This document shows, one piece after another, positions 22,077 through 34,276 of a stretch of DNA of 64,000 bases (position 1 is the stretch's first letter; every line of letters starts with the position of its first letter). The position numbers and the translations under genes were made by a program. Under the pieces are notes generated by a model. It made no database searches, had not been told where the DNA came from, and saw only the letters and a program-made list of their open reading frames with translations. The stretch is from Cryptomeria japonica (Eukaryota > Streptophyta > Pinopsida > Cupressales > Cupressaceae), in the NCBI RefSeq assembly GCF_030272615.1, contig NC_081413.1, positions 610,512,709 through 610,576,708 of the forward strand, in the 5' to 3' direction.

Positions 22077-22985
22077 ATATTTCCAGAAATGTAAGAAAAT
22101 CCAAAAAATTTGTTAATTTGCTCCAAAAATTAATTTTTTATGAAAAATCATAAAAAATTCATATAAAATGAAAAATCGATCCCAAAAATCTGAAATTTTT
22201 ACTGGAGAGTCTTTATGGTCTTCCAAACCTACACAAAAAATTTCCTGCAACAAATCCAAGCAGTTTGTGAGATATGAGTAAAATAATGCAAAACCCTAAT
22301 TTTCAAAGATCTGATTTTTGAAGAATGATTTTACATAAAATTTAAAATCACAAAGAACAGATCCTGTGTATAATTATGATATATTTCCAAAAATGTAAGA
22401 AAATCCTAAAAATTCGCTAATTTGCTCTCAAAATTAATTTTTTATGAAAAATCATAAAAAATTCATATAAAATGCAAAATCTATCCACAAAACTTGAAAT
22501 TTTTACTGAATCTTTCTAATACTGTTCCCGACTTGCACAAAAAATTTTATGGAAAAATTTGAAGCCGTTTGTGAGATATGATCAAAATAAATAAAAACCC
22601 TAATTTTTAAAGATCTAATTTTTAGGGAAATATTTTGCATCAAAATTAAATTCACAAAGAACAGATCCTGTGTATAATTATGAGAGATTTCCAAAAATGT
22701 AAGAAAATCCGAAAAATTCTCTCATTTGCTCTCAAAATAAATTTTTTATGAAAAATCATAAAAAATTCTTAAAAATTGAAAATTTGCTCCAAAAATTTTG
22801 AATTTTGGATTGAGAGCTCCTGATACTTTCTTCAACCTGTAAAAAAAATTTAGTGCAAAATTTCCAAGCCGTTTATGAGATATGATCGAATCTCTCCAAG
22901 ATCTTGATTTTGTGTCCAAAACCCTAGCTGCACAAGGTTATCCTCCAAATTGTTTTACAAAATAGCAATATAGGGTTAGAAAAAT
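22077..22985. repeat. Three tandem ~303-bp repeats next to the PBS
   Basis: Units begin with TTCCAGAAATGTAAGAAAAT at 22081, TTCCAAAAATGTAAGAAAAT at 22384 and the same word at 22688, a period of 303-304 bp. Each unit then holds AATTAATTTTTTATGAAAAATCAT and, later, GAGATATGA and ACAGATCCTGTGTATAATTA words. They are imperfect copies, AT-rich and non-coding, lying between the PBS and the leader. Confidence 0.85.
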
Positions 22986-23018
22986 CTGCAAAAAAACATA
23001 GATCTAAGAAAAATCCAT

Positions 23019-23036
23019 GTCCCACCGGGCGTGCCA
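23019..23036 (-). other. PBS of the 11.5-kb element (not methionine type)
   Basis: On the minus strand TGGCACGCCCGGTGGGAC lies 3 nt inside the 5' LTR. It starts TGG, as needed to pair with a tRNA CCA end, but is not the TGGTATCAGAGC site used by other elements here. The tRNA was not identified. Confidence 0.75.
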
Positions 23037-23039
23037 AAA

Positions 23040-23849
23040 TGTTTATGGTGAAAATGGATAACAATAATAACAAAATTGAAAGGCTAAATAAATCCAACCA
23101 CTAAACCCTAGCCTAACAATGAACAAAGATCCACCATAACATATGAAGATAACCTAAGACAATGCAAATAACTCAAAATCACAAAGATTATACCATCACA
23201 TGTCCAATAGGGTTTTGATCTCCATTCTTCCTATCTCCATTGATCTTGCTTGATATACTTGCTCTCAGATTTTTATATGCACAAGAGCTCAACAAAGAAC
23301 GGAATGTGGTTGCAAGTGGAATTGTAGTGTAGCCAAGTACTCCAAAATCAGTCATTAGGATGTGTCATTAGGATATGTCATTAGGATATGTCATTAGGGT
23401 TTGACAATGAAGAAAGCATCTCCTTAAATAGAAGACACAATAAGAAATGTAGGGTTAAGATTGAGAGGTGTAAAAAGAGAGGTCGGCTAGGATTAGAGGG
23501 TAGGTAAAAGAAATAGTAAAATAATGAAAGAGGTAGGTAGTGTAGGAATTAAGAGATGAATGACATGTGTCATGTGTAGAAAAAGATAATGAATTAATTA
23601 AATAAATAAAGATTTATTTAATTAATAGAAGAAGTAGGACAATTAAATAAATAAAATATTTATTTAATTTAGGAAAGGGATAATTTAAATAAATAAATGT
23701 ATTTATTTAAATGAGAAATAAGGCTAGAAGAGGATAAATGAATTAATTAAATAAATAAAGATTTATTTAATTAATAGAAGAATTAGGCTTAGATAATTAA
23801 ATAAATAAAATATTTATTTAATTAGACATGACAATTTTGAGTGTCTACA
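23040..23849 (-). repeat. 5' LTR of the 11.5-kb element
   Basis: Near-identical partner of 12312-13121, same length, ending TCTACA before the target duplication GTTAT. It contains the same 16-bp tandem repeats (about 23353-23400), TATTTAAGG box and five AT palindromes (about 23588-23825). Confidence 0.95.
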
Positions 23850-26223
23850 GTTATAAGTTTTCAAAAATACATTAACAAAAAAATCACCATTATAAGGTGA
23901 ATACAATACTAAAATTGCAATATTACCATTTATCTATTTCACAATACAGAGGAAGAATATAACTAAGCCATTTATTTTACTAAATGAAGATATCATTAAC
24001 TTACTGATTTTCCAGTCGACACATTATTAAATTTCCAGTAATTCTAATAGCATGTCATTTAAGTTTTCAAAATATCCATGATAAAATATTTCATTCTTTT
24101 CTCAATTACTCAAATAATATATTCCAAAATAAAATATTATTTTTAAAATTATTAATTACTAAATATATTTTATTTCAACAATTATCCAATTAAAATAATA
24201 TTCTATCTACCTTCAAAAGATATTTCTTCATTAAAACAGATACCAAAATTAAATATTAATTATTATATATTTATTAATCCTTGATTAATAAAATATAAAC
24301 AATTAACAATTTAATAATACACCATACTCTAATTAAATTTTTATTAATATATAAATATTAATCCTCATTAATAAATAATAATTAATAATAATTAATAATT
24401 AATAATAATTAATAATTAATTTAAAACTATATAAAAAAAACTTTTATTTTAACATTAAAAAAATATCTTAACAAAAGCTTTTAAAATATTATATTATTTT
24501 TTTTATTATTAAAAAAAATAATAAAAAAATAAAGTTTAAAAAAATAGCCAAGGGCAGACCCACGTGGAGACCACGTGGGCCTCCCTTTCCCCCAAGGGAA
24601 GGCTGGGGAGACCATGATGTGGTCTCCACCCAGCCTTGGCTGCATGGAGGCCATGACATGGCCTCACTGCAGGCCTCTCCCCATGGTTTGGGGAAGCCTT
24701 GGCTCTCCCCAACCATGGGTCGAGGGCCTCAGCTTCACATCGTCCCTCTCCCAAACAACAAAAAACAACGCTACATAAAGCGTTTGTTTATTCATTATTT
24801 ATTTTATTTATTTTTATTTATTTTTGTTTATTTTTTTATATATACAAAACAAAGGATAACCCAAAGCCCAGCTATTGGGTAATCTCAACCAACAGAAAAT
24901 ACATATTTTTTTTTAAACAAAACTCAGAAATTTTTTGAGGACAAACTGGGAATATTTCCAGAATCAATAAAAGATTAACATACACATATTTTTAAACTGA
25001 AAGCACCATAAAGCCCCAATACTGAGACTGGTAAAATTTCTATCATTCTCCCATTTCGATATAACCAAGCACAAACAAATTTCTTTAAAACAAGAAGCCA
25101 ATGAAATAAACCAGAGGCCTACTTGGTTCAGCAATCTTGGCAAGATTGAAGAAGAGTCCAATCCTCTAGCTCAAGAAATTCCTTCTCCTCCCCAAAACCC
25201 CCAAATTTTTCCATCCAAAAATATTTTCCAAAAATCTCTTCGAAACAAAAAAAATCAATCTCGCAAAAATCCTTATTCCAAAATATTTTCCAAAAAGCTC
25301 TCCAAAAACCATCCCCCAAAATATTTCCAAACCTAAGGTTAAATAGAAGAATCTCTTGACCTAATCCCTTATTTTAGAATTTAAACAACTTTTGAATAAA
25401 AATAATAAAATAAATAAAATAAAAGAAAAGAAAAGAAAAGAAAAATCATTCTTTTCAACTATTAAAATAATCTAAACTTATTGTTCTAATTAAAATCAAA
25501 ATGCTTTTCTCCCTCATTTAATTTTTTTAATTTTCTCAATATTAACAAAGCTAATAGTTGTATTTCACAATATTAATGAGGATAAAATATTTTTAATTAA
25601 ATTAAATTCTCAAAATCAATCTTTCACACTATATCAAATATATATGAATAAAACTTACTTTTCTAATAAAAATTGATTTTCTTAAATAATTAAAATTGAC
25701 CTTTCTATTCCGAAAAGCAAAAGAGATTAAATTATTTCTATTTTGAATAAATTTAAATCTTCCCCTCCAAAATGCATGAAACTAAATAAATTCCTGATTT
25801 AAAATCAACCATTAAACTAAACTCTCTACAAACATGAATAGAGCATTTAAAAAAAAAAAAAGATTAATCACATAAAAGAAACCTATTTATTTTAATTCCT
25901 CAATTACTAATACGTAAATGAACACATTAAATCAAAATAAATACTTAGGATTAAATACTCAGTTTTACCACACGCCAAGCACGCAAACCAAGTAAGCCAA
26001 CCAATTACCCGACCCGCAAAACCAAATGAAATGGAAACTGACGGACCACATGCGACACTCACTTGAACATGACTAGGGTAAACTAAGGGTTTTACGACCA
26101 CCTAACCCAAATTCTAAGGATGAAAGAGGTATACTCAACCTAACGAATCCAGGTGAAGACGAACCTCGCACCTAAGCGGTATTGTACCTGTAATCTCCTA
26201 CAACCAAGAGTCACACAAGCATG

Positions 26224-26257
<34 letters not shown>

Positions 26258-26472
26258 ATGAAGGTGTTAGCTCGAGATTAATAACAAGAATCAAGAGAAC
26301 AATTAAACTTACATAAGAATCGATGTGAAAGCACATTAACAGGTACGCACAATAATCATAATATCTGACTACAACATTACATCATGGTAATTCAACCATT
26401 CAAGAATGCCACATAAAAAGTCAACCAAGGTCAAACCGGTTTTACAAAGCTGACTAGGGTAGGGGCACTACA
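23850..26472 (-). repeat. TGTAATG-type LTR element, right part
   Basis: Resumes the element broken at 12311 and ends GGTAGGGGCACTACA at 26472, the counterpart of GGGGTATTACA at 28114. Mostly AT-rich and non-coding. A GC-rich insert-like block at about 24550-24750 has nested inverted repeats (CCACGTGG, GAGACCA/TGGTCTC within AAGGCTGG/CCAGCCTT, CCATGGTTTGGGGA/TCCCCAACCATGG). An (AT)n run lies at about 26232-26257. Removing the insertion gives a 3.9-kb unit, either one very long LTR or an LTR plus interior; I cannot tell which. Confidence 0.55.
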
Positions 26473-26701
26473 AGTTGGGTTTATTTTTTGATACTCATGT
26501 TTTACAAATGATAATAACTAGAAATAAGATCATTTTAAAAATATAACTAAGAAAGAAGCATATGCAACTATTCTTATTTACAAAGGAAATATACTTGAAG
26601 AGGCTTCTTGTATACTTACTATTGAACATACCTAGACACTAAGAGGGGTGCTTAGTCTTAGTTAAAATTCTTTTTCTTTTGGTTATTTATTCTTAATTAG
26701 C

Positions 26702-27099
26702 ATATGTTATATATGTATACATATATATATATATATACATATTATATATGTACATGAATATATACATATACATTTATATATGTATATGTATATATGTATA
26801 CATATATGTATATGTATGTATGTATGTATGTATATACATATATGTATATATGTATGTGTGTGTGTATATATATATATCTGTGTGTGTGTGTATATTCATG
26901 TATATATATGTATATTTATATACATATATGTACATGTATATATGTATATATATACATGTATACATATATATGTGTATATTTACATGTAAAAACATATATG
27001 TACATACACACACACATATATGTGTGTGTGTGTGTATATATATATACATATACATGTGTGTGTGTGTGTATGTATACATTTATATATATACATATATAT
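26702..27099. repeat. About 400-bp purine-pyrimidine alternating microsatellite
   Basis: Nearly uninterrupted mixture of TA, TG/CA and ATGT steps (TATATGTATACATATATG type). Open frames over it on both strands are artefacts rich in Tyr, Ile, Cys, Val and Met or Thr and His. Confidence 0.97.
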
Positions 27100-28114
27100 T
27101 GTAATGCCTTGCCAAGAAACCCTAAAGGATACAACTACAAACACTCGAAAAAGAGTGTAAAATATTTTTTTTTGTAATTTTTTTTTACAAAACACATGAC
27201 ACAATATAAAACCCACTAGATGATACATTAACCAAATAATTTAATTAGATTCCTTGGTAATATTGATTTATTTATTCTTATAATATAAGGGTCCTATTAT
27301 AATTTATCCCTTATTTAATTAATGCATGACGATATGCATTAATTATTAATAACACTAAGGTATTAATAATTAATCTCACATAAAGAAACACTTGGGAGAA
27401 TTTAACAAAGTCACAAAACTCAACTAATTAAAATAAAGACATGATCCACATACCAACATCAAAAAGGTGGCCTGATTGGCGAACCAACAGGGTTGACAAA
27501 CGACTGACATTGCTCACAATCAAGAAAAGCTAGGGATGATATTTAGTGCCTTAAGACTATCTCCTCCACTTCCATCGGGTTAATTAGGTATGCTCAGACC
27601 TGTGGAGCTGGGTGGAATCAATACCTTGTACCTGCAATTCTTGCATCACTAAACCACACATGCACATATATATACATTCAAACATGGTAGACACACCGAT
27701 GAAGGAGAATCGTGACGTTTTGTGTCTCTCCTAAGTGAGTGATAGAAAATCATCTCCTTGCATCCCATACAAACTCCACACATACAAGAAGATAGATACA
27801 TAGTGCAACTCATACATAAAGTACATGTGTTAGTCCATGGTTAGTAACACATAAATAAAATTACATTTCATCATCTATAAAATACAATGCATAAGCAGAA
27901 TTAACATCTAATCATTCATAAGAAATAGTGCATAATCAACATCTACTCCTCAATAAGAAATAATGCAAAGTCACATCCACTAAATCACACTCCAAAGAAT
28001 AGTACCTAAATAAAAACATCACGTCATAATATATCAACCATCCATGTAAGCCACTAAAAAGTCAACCATGGTCAACTAGGTCAAATAGAGTCTGATTAGG
28101 GAAGGGGTATTACA
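27100..28114 (-). repeat. TGTAATG-type LTR, 1,015 bp
   Basis: TGTAATGCCTTGCCAAGAAA at the left and GAAGGGGTATTACA at the right give matching TGTAATG.CC/GG.ATTACA termini. The last 70 bp (AAAAGTCAACCATGGTCAA) match the end at 26472. The 5-bp flanks differ (ATATT and CCCCC), so it is not a clean solo insertion; the interior to its right is probably the same element. Confidence 0.65.
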
Positions 28115-29668
28115 CCCCCCCCCCCTAGTGTTCGACTTACTCCTGGAAGTCACAAGGCTAGTATGGGACAACAAGGACACATAAGTCATAGTACTCATGA
28201 TACATAACCCAAAATATTGACTAATCTTAAGGAGAATGCAATCCAAAAAATCAATCTACTAAAGTACATAAATCAACATCCAAATCAACTATCTTAACAT
28301 AAATATTTCCTTCCTTTTCTAAATCAAATAAATTAACATTGAAAAAATCTTCCTTTCACGTTCCTCAATTACTGGAAGTCAATGCACCAAAAGAGTTACA
28401 ACAAGATGCATCATCTTTCACTACCTAGGTTAAAAATACTAACACCCTCATTCAACCTCTAGGAACCATTATTCCAACATCCATTTATACAAGATAGAAT
28501 CTTTTGACTGAAATCCTTGTCCAAAAGTATACATATTATAGTGTACAAAACATCATAACTTACTCTATCCAAACATGAAAACACTTATTTTACATCAATA
28601 TGCATCATAAAAATGATATTTACATGTCTACTACAACATCCTACATACACACACTTTCCTGCATTACTAGGGTAACCACAACGTACTCTCAGATTATACT
28701 CTAAAATTTAGTTGTAACTAATATATCATACTACCTCTAAGGTACATAATTCATACACATTGAATGAATAAAGGTTCATGGTATAAAAATCATATCAACA
28801 ACAACACCAAAAAAATCAATCCTAAAGCACAATACAACCTCATTCAAAAGAGGAAATGATTATAATTACCTACATCCAGCCATCTAATGTCTACTTAATT
28901 CAATTAGAACCCATGTGGGCTTTCCAAACACTCGATGAAACAATAAGTCTATGGATCATTAATATCTATCTAAATCTTATCACACAATTAACTAGATCCA
29001 ATTCAAACTTCTTCCTAATACACCTTATGATTCAAATGATTACAAACCATTTTACATAAAGAAAAATACACTTATTTCCTTAACTAATATCAATACTATT
29101 AGGCTACCCCATTATGCCTAGATCCACTCTCTACGATGTTCTCCGTTAACACACTATTAGAGGTTTAAGTGAACATGATAGATATAACACTTAACACATA
29201 GCTAGGGCCAACTAATTCAAGCATACAGAATGACCACCAGAAACCTCAAAAGAAGGTCATCCAAAATGAAAATCGCCAAGTACAATAATAAATAAAGAAA
29301 GATGTTGGCAATTTTGAAAATCAACAAAATCGAAAACATGACAAGTGCCAAATTTAAATAAAAAGAAACAAGAATTTAGTGGTCATTTTGTCATAAGAAA
29401 TCTCAAAAGAAAATGCTAGCCCCATAGTCACAAAACACTAGTCAAAAGACAGTCAAAACACTGTCGCAATCAAAACTCGAAACAAAGTGACCATTTTCAG
29501 CCACACCATAGGGAGTAACCGCCACACAATACCTAAGATCACACATCCTGAGTGTATTAGAGAATGAATAATAGATACTTAAGGTTATTAGTCTAACTAC
29601 ATTACTTTAATACCATGCAATCTCTTATATACATGAATGTTTGTATAATTATCCTTACATAAGGAGTC
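28115..29668. other. AT-rich interior of a TGTAATG-family element
   Basis: No gene supported. 29110-29660 is related to about 40200-40745 (for example GGGAGTAACC, a TGAGTGTATTAGAGAAT word, and CACTATTAGAGGTTTAAGTGAA). It is interrupted at 29669 by a complete pol-less element and resumes at 36294. Confidence 0.55.
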
Positions 29669-29673
29669 ATATG

Positions 29674-30484
29674 TGTTAGGATTCCCACAAATACTAAGAA
29701 GGGGGGGGGGGGGTGAATCAGTATCTAACCGGTTATACACTTTTCTTAACTTAAAATATGTAGAGCATATTAATACTGTGTACCGGTAAGCAGAAAGTAA
29801 TGTAATAAACAGAGATAAAAACAACCACATGAAAAACACACCATAACATAAAGATTTAATGAGGAAACCCAGTGTGGGAAAAACCTCAGTGGGATTTGTG
29901 ACCCACAATATTCACTTACTGGCCAATAAGAGAATATTACTGCTACAAGAGGGGCCTACACATGCAGGAAGGCCAACTGCCTAGAGCTCACTGCTCAAAT
30001 ACAAAATAGGAAGTCTCACTGACTTACAAAAATGGATTATATAAATCCAGTGTCTTGTACTGCTTCAAGATAGCATCTATAATGCCAGATACAGTACCAG
30101 TTTATGCTTTGCTTCTTACATAAACCCTTAACCTATAATTCGCATAATAGGTCTACCTTATTTCACCTAAAATATAATCTCCTTCTATATCACAATGTTC
30201 TACAATGATCTCTCTTATATAAGAGTCATTTTACAACTTGCCAAGTCGGCTTACAAAGATTTTACAATAATAAACAAAATATATAAACAATAAAAATCTT
30301 GTCGATTTCTATGTCAATATGCTTCCTTTCACTATCGGTGCCGGTGATGTGAGTGTCGGTGTAGAGTCTGATCTTGCTAGTGTTGGTGGAATGGCCTGCC
30401 GGTGTCATAGGATTGTAAGGTTGCCATCAATGACAAAACCTTCGATCACCTACAATGTCTCATTGGAGTGTGCATATGCCAACA
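29674..30484 (-). repeat. 3' LTR of pol-less copy 1
   Basis: Plus-strand ends TGTTAGGATTCCCAC and CATATGCCAACA. It has a 14-G run at about 29701 (C-run in the element's sense) and several CCGGT words. It differs from its partner by scattered substitutions and small indels, so the insertion is older than that of the 12312 element. Confidence 0.93.
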
Positions 30485-30511
30485 ATCTCCCCCTTTGGCA
30501 TTGATGGCAAC
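30420..30511 (-). other. 13-bp inverted repeat bracketing PPT and LTR start
   Basis: GTTGCCATCAATG (30420-30432, inside the LTR) and CATTGATGGCAAC (30499-30511, beside the PPT) are perfect complements around the PPT/LTR junction. The PPT itself is CCAAAGGGGGAGAT on the minus strand. An upstream copy, GCCAAAGGGGGAGT, lies at about 30629-30642. Confidence 0.85.
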
Positions 30512-30691
30512 ACTCATGAGAAAATTCTAGAACTTGTAATCCAAAATTGTGTACCAAAAATATTACCAAAATATGTGAGCTCCCCCTGAGCAGATAAGTC
30601 TTTTGTTGATTATTTTCTCATACTACTACTCCCCCTTTGGCATCAATGACAAAAGGTTGTCAAGGTGTTAATAGAGCTGTAGTTTTCTGCC

Positions 30692-33600
30692 TCAACCTTG
30701 TAACTGTGTGGTTACAATTTGAAAAAGATCCGCCAAAACCAAATTTATGCTATCCATGAACTTCTTACTGTCTTTTATTGTTGCCTCTGTTCTTTGAACT
30801 ATACTAGTGAGTTGTTGCATATGCTCTGTCGGTGTTTTCTGTCCTTGAACTAATGTCACAGATATTTCCTTCCTCAAGGATGTTAGATAGTCCAGTCTTG
30901 GACTTAGTCTTAGTCTCCTATTTTTAGCCTTGTTTATTATTCTTTCCTTTTCTCTCTCTAGCTTCAGTAACTCTTCCTCAAAGCCTGTTATCTTTTGCTC
31001 AAAAACTAATAATATATCAGGTGAATTAACAAAATTGTTAGCAAGTTTATTAATTTCTTCTTGTACTTTGCTCATCTTCTTATCTATGTCCACTATCAAA
31101 AAAAATTTCTTGCAAGTATCTTTGTATAGAGTTTTACATTCCTTCAATATGTTACAAAGTTCCAGTAGAAGTGTGTCAAATTCCCTAGTACACTTCTTTA
31201 TTTGATCCTCAAAGAATTTTTGTTTTTCAATTTCCAACCTGTCTTTGAATGCCTGTTCCTTTATCTGTTCAACTGGCACTGTGTTGTCAGTAATATACTT
31301 CGATAAAGTGTTGAGTTGACTCAAGGAATCCTTATTATCTATGTTGCATTTAGGAGCTATCATCCTCAAAATTGGGATTGTGTCATCTATAGCTTTATAA
31401 GCCTGTGAACTACAATCAGTTATTTTCTTCAAAGAATCTAAAAGAACTTCAATTACATTGGTTGATTTGTAATTTGCTAAGGAGGAACCAACATTTTGAA
31501 TTCTGCTAGTGGAGGAAGTAACCATGCTTGTAGTGACCTCTAGTAGGTCAGTCTGTGTTTCCATTTCCTTAAGCAAGGGTTTTTATTTCTCTCCTGTTTC
31601 CGGTGGCACTATTTCCACATGAACCTGTTCCGGAGCCTGTTGCTCTGCTTGTCTCTCTATTTGTTTATCTGTTCTAGTCTCTGTCTGTTTCCCTATGCTA
31701 TCGTCTTCCACTTTTCCTTCGGTGTTATCAATGTTGTCAGGTGCCAGTGGCTCACTAGCCATGTTAGTCTTACCGGTTGTGTCCTTGTCTATCACAATTT
31801 TAACCTTTTGAGTATCAACATCCACTATGTATAGTACCTCAGGATTAGGATTAGTATCCTTTTGTGATACATCCATACTTTCATCTACCATTTGGTCTTC
31901 TGTTGTTGTTACCGGTGTAGTAATCAGCGGTGGTGGGGATAAGTTATCTTTTACTTTGATACTGGGAGGTCCACCAACCTTTCCTTTACCCTTGTCTTTG
32001 TCCTTTTGATAGACTTTGATAGGCTTGGGGTTCCTATACTCTTCCTGCTTTTCCTTCTCCACAAGGAATATATCCCATCCATTTTCTGTTTCTTCTGTTA
32101 CCTCTTTTACTCTTCCTCCCATTAGTGCAATATGTCGGTGTGCAGTAGAGAATATTGACCGGTTGGCTTTTGCAATTACATTATCTATTTCTTTCGGAGA
32201 GTTGACTGGGTAGACAATAAGTAATTTTTCAAATTTGATTTTCTTGCCAAGTTCTACAATAGATTGTCTTCTTGCTTCTAGTCTCTTGAATAATTCATCT
32301 AGTAGTTCATCTACAACTTCCATCAAAAAATTCTTATAGATATCCAGGTGTAAAATGACATTGTTTTCAACTTGCTCTTTCTCATCTGCTGATAGCATAT
32401 CATATAATTTTTCTATGTTCTTGAGTTTTCCTTCTTCTGTGATTTCATCCAATAGTCTGTCAATCAAAGAAATATTCTATTGAGTCCTTTTCTTCTTAGG
32501 AGTTAGCTTTTTCTTTGGGGTTGTCTTCTTTACCAAAGACCTCACTGCCTGTTGTTTTTGTCTAGTTCTTCTAGGTGAGGGTGTGGATATCGGTGAAGGT
32601 TGTCTTTTCCTTACAACTCTTTTAAATTCAGCTGGCATGTCATTCTCTAAAGAAGTTGCTACTGGTGAAAGGTGAGTTTTTGGTTGTTGTGCCTGTAACT
32701 CATCTTCAGTGATACCGGTTTGTTTCAGTACATCTTCTTTTATAGCCTTAGCCTGCCTTGAACCTCTCCTCACTGTTGCTTCTACTTTCTTTACTCTCTT
32801 CTTAGATTGAATTTGGCTTTCAATGGTCTTAGCACTACTAGATATTTCTTCATTAGGTTCATTTGGTGCTTCCAGAAGTGCTTTAGCATATGTTTCAATG
32901 ATGTGGTCATCAGTCTCATAACCCATCTCAGTAACCCAAGTTGTTCTTGGGACAACTGCTTACATCTAGATCTCATCCTTTTTAATCAAAAAACATATAT
33001 CATCCTTATATTTGTTAACAATTTCCTATGACAGTCTGATTCTTTTGTTCATTCTGGCCTTTAGTGCTTGAAAATACTCATTGATATTCTTTTCCTTGTT
33101 TTCACCCATGTTGTTGAATAAGTCTGATAACTGTTTACCTACCGGTATGTCAAATCCAAGGTTCTTGATACCTATATCGGGCACCTGTTTGGTTATGTGA
33201 AGCATTAAGCATATAAGTAGATTACCAAATCTAAAAGTTCCTTTCTTATCCTTCTTGATTTTCCCTAAGTTGTCAATCAATTCATCCTTTAGCCATTCAC
33301 ATACATCAATTTTCACATTTTCTTTTATCATATCATGTGCACTTTTTATACATAAACTAGAAACTGAGTTAAGTTGGTTTGCATGTGTTGCTTTGTAACC
33401 TAAAATCATGCTAACAAATCTCACATTTATATCGGTCACATCATTAACCCTTAGAAACCTTCTGTTAGATGTTGCACTAGTTAGGTTCATCACTAGGTCA
33501 TTTGAGACCTTCTTTGTTTTGTCTGGTTTGCTACCGATGGAAGGTAACCCTGTTACAACTTTCACAACTTCCTTGGTAATTTTATGAATTAAATCTAGCT

Positions 33601-33972
33601 AGAAAAATTCACCATGTACCCCTCTCAATACTATCCTAATAACTTCCTTGGGGAAATTCGAAATGCAGAGGATTTCTGTGAATCCTAGGGTTTCAATAAT
33701 TTGGTGTTCAGGTTTTACTTTACCGGAATCATCACAGATAATAGATTTGTACATGTTCTTGATTTCTTCATCTCCTAATTCTTCTATATGGCAATGGATA
33801 TAAATTCTAGGGTCTTCTGCATAAACAACTCCTTTGGGAATTTGCGAAAAGCACCTACATTGTCATCCTTTTTAGCCATCTCGGGAATTAGCTAAAATAC
33901 TGGCCTAGGGCATTTTATTACCTCGACCATAGTAGGGTTTGCTATGAATTCAAGTACAGAAGAGGATGTCAT
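30692..33972 (-). pseudogene. ORF2 of pol-less element, unassigned (copy 1)
   Basis: Starts at the ATG at 33972 (MTSSSVLEFIANPTMVEV) and ends at 30692. Most of it is one frame broken by single stops (near 33905, 33598, 33026, 32975, 32969, 32477 and 31583) plus a frameshift near 33835. I see three parts. First, a globular N-terminal region with VVYAEDPRIYIHCHIEELGD, a block ITKEVVKVVTGLPS, VCEWLKDELIDNLGKIKKDK and GTFRFGNLLICLMLHITKQV, then AVVPRTTWVTEMGYETDD. Second, a Lys/Thr/Pro-rich region (32926-31590) that also holds the conserved AHRHIALMGGRVKEVTEETE. Third, a coiled-coil C-terminus (31576-30692). All parts recur in copies 2 and 3, so it was a protein under constraint. There is no resemblance to any pol domain. 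A distant relation to 'putative plant transposon protein' domains is conceivable but unproven. Confidence 0.8.
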
Positions 33973-34276
33973 GATTTTAAATACCTTTTTTTGCCTTTGG
34001 AAGGATTGATCGTTGAAATGCTTTGCCTCTTTGCTCGAAAATGCCTTAGCTCTGGAAATTTTGTGCTCTTCGAATGTTTGAATGCTTGGTGAAGTGAAAT
34101 GGAGCCAAAAACATTAATTTATAATGTCAATCTACCAACTACCACATTTAATGCCTGTTGGTTAAGTAATCACTTAACATATTTGCCGATATAGAAGTAA
34201 TTTCAATCTCCTTACCATCAACCGAGGGAATAATAGCATATGTCTCATTGATTGCCAAACCCTCAAAGAAATTTCT

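Larger units (their letters stand above)
12312..23849 (-). mobile_element. Complete 11.5-kb Ty3/gypsy element lacking RT, with antisense PMD ORF
   Basis: Two 810-bp LTRs (12312-13121 and 23040-23849) bound it, and it is flanked by a perfect 5-bp target duplication GTTAT (12307-12311, 23850-23854). Reading right to left: 5' LTR, PBS, long 5' leader with three ~303-bp tandem repeats, gag-protease (20476 to about 16600), only the C-terminal end of integrase (to about 16375), a region with GGTGAAAACC/GGCGCC motifs, an antisense PMD reader, a hairpin array, PPT, 3' LTR. Layout with an antisense ORF between pol and 3' LTR is known for Tat-lineage elements. RT, RNase H and the integrase core are missing, so it is non-autonomous. 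In the stretches I compared by eye, the LTRs differ at one base, implying recent insertion. Confidence 0.93.

Noticed and set aside
24489-24938. ORFs over the GC-rich block near 24600
   Set aside because: Readers exist on both strands because the block is palindromic and GC-rich; no domain seen.
26748-27228. Overlapping long ORFs on both strands
   Set aside because: They are translations of the TA/TG microsatellite; composition is repetitive Tyr-Ile-Cys or Thr-His.
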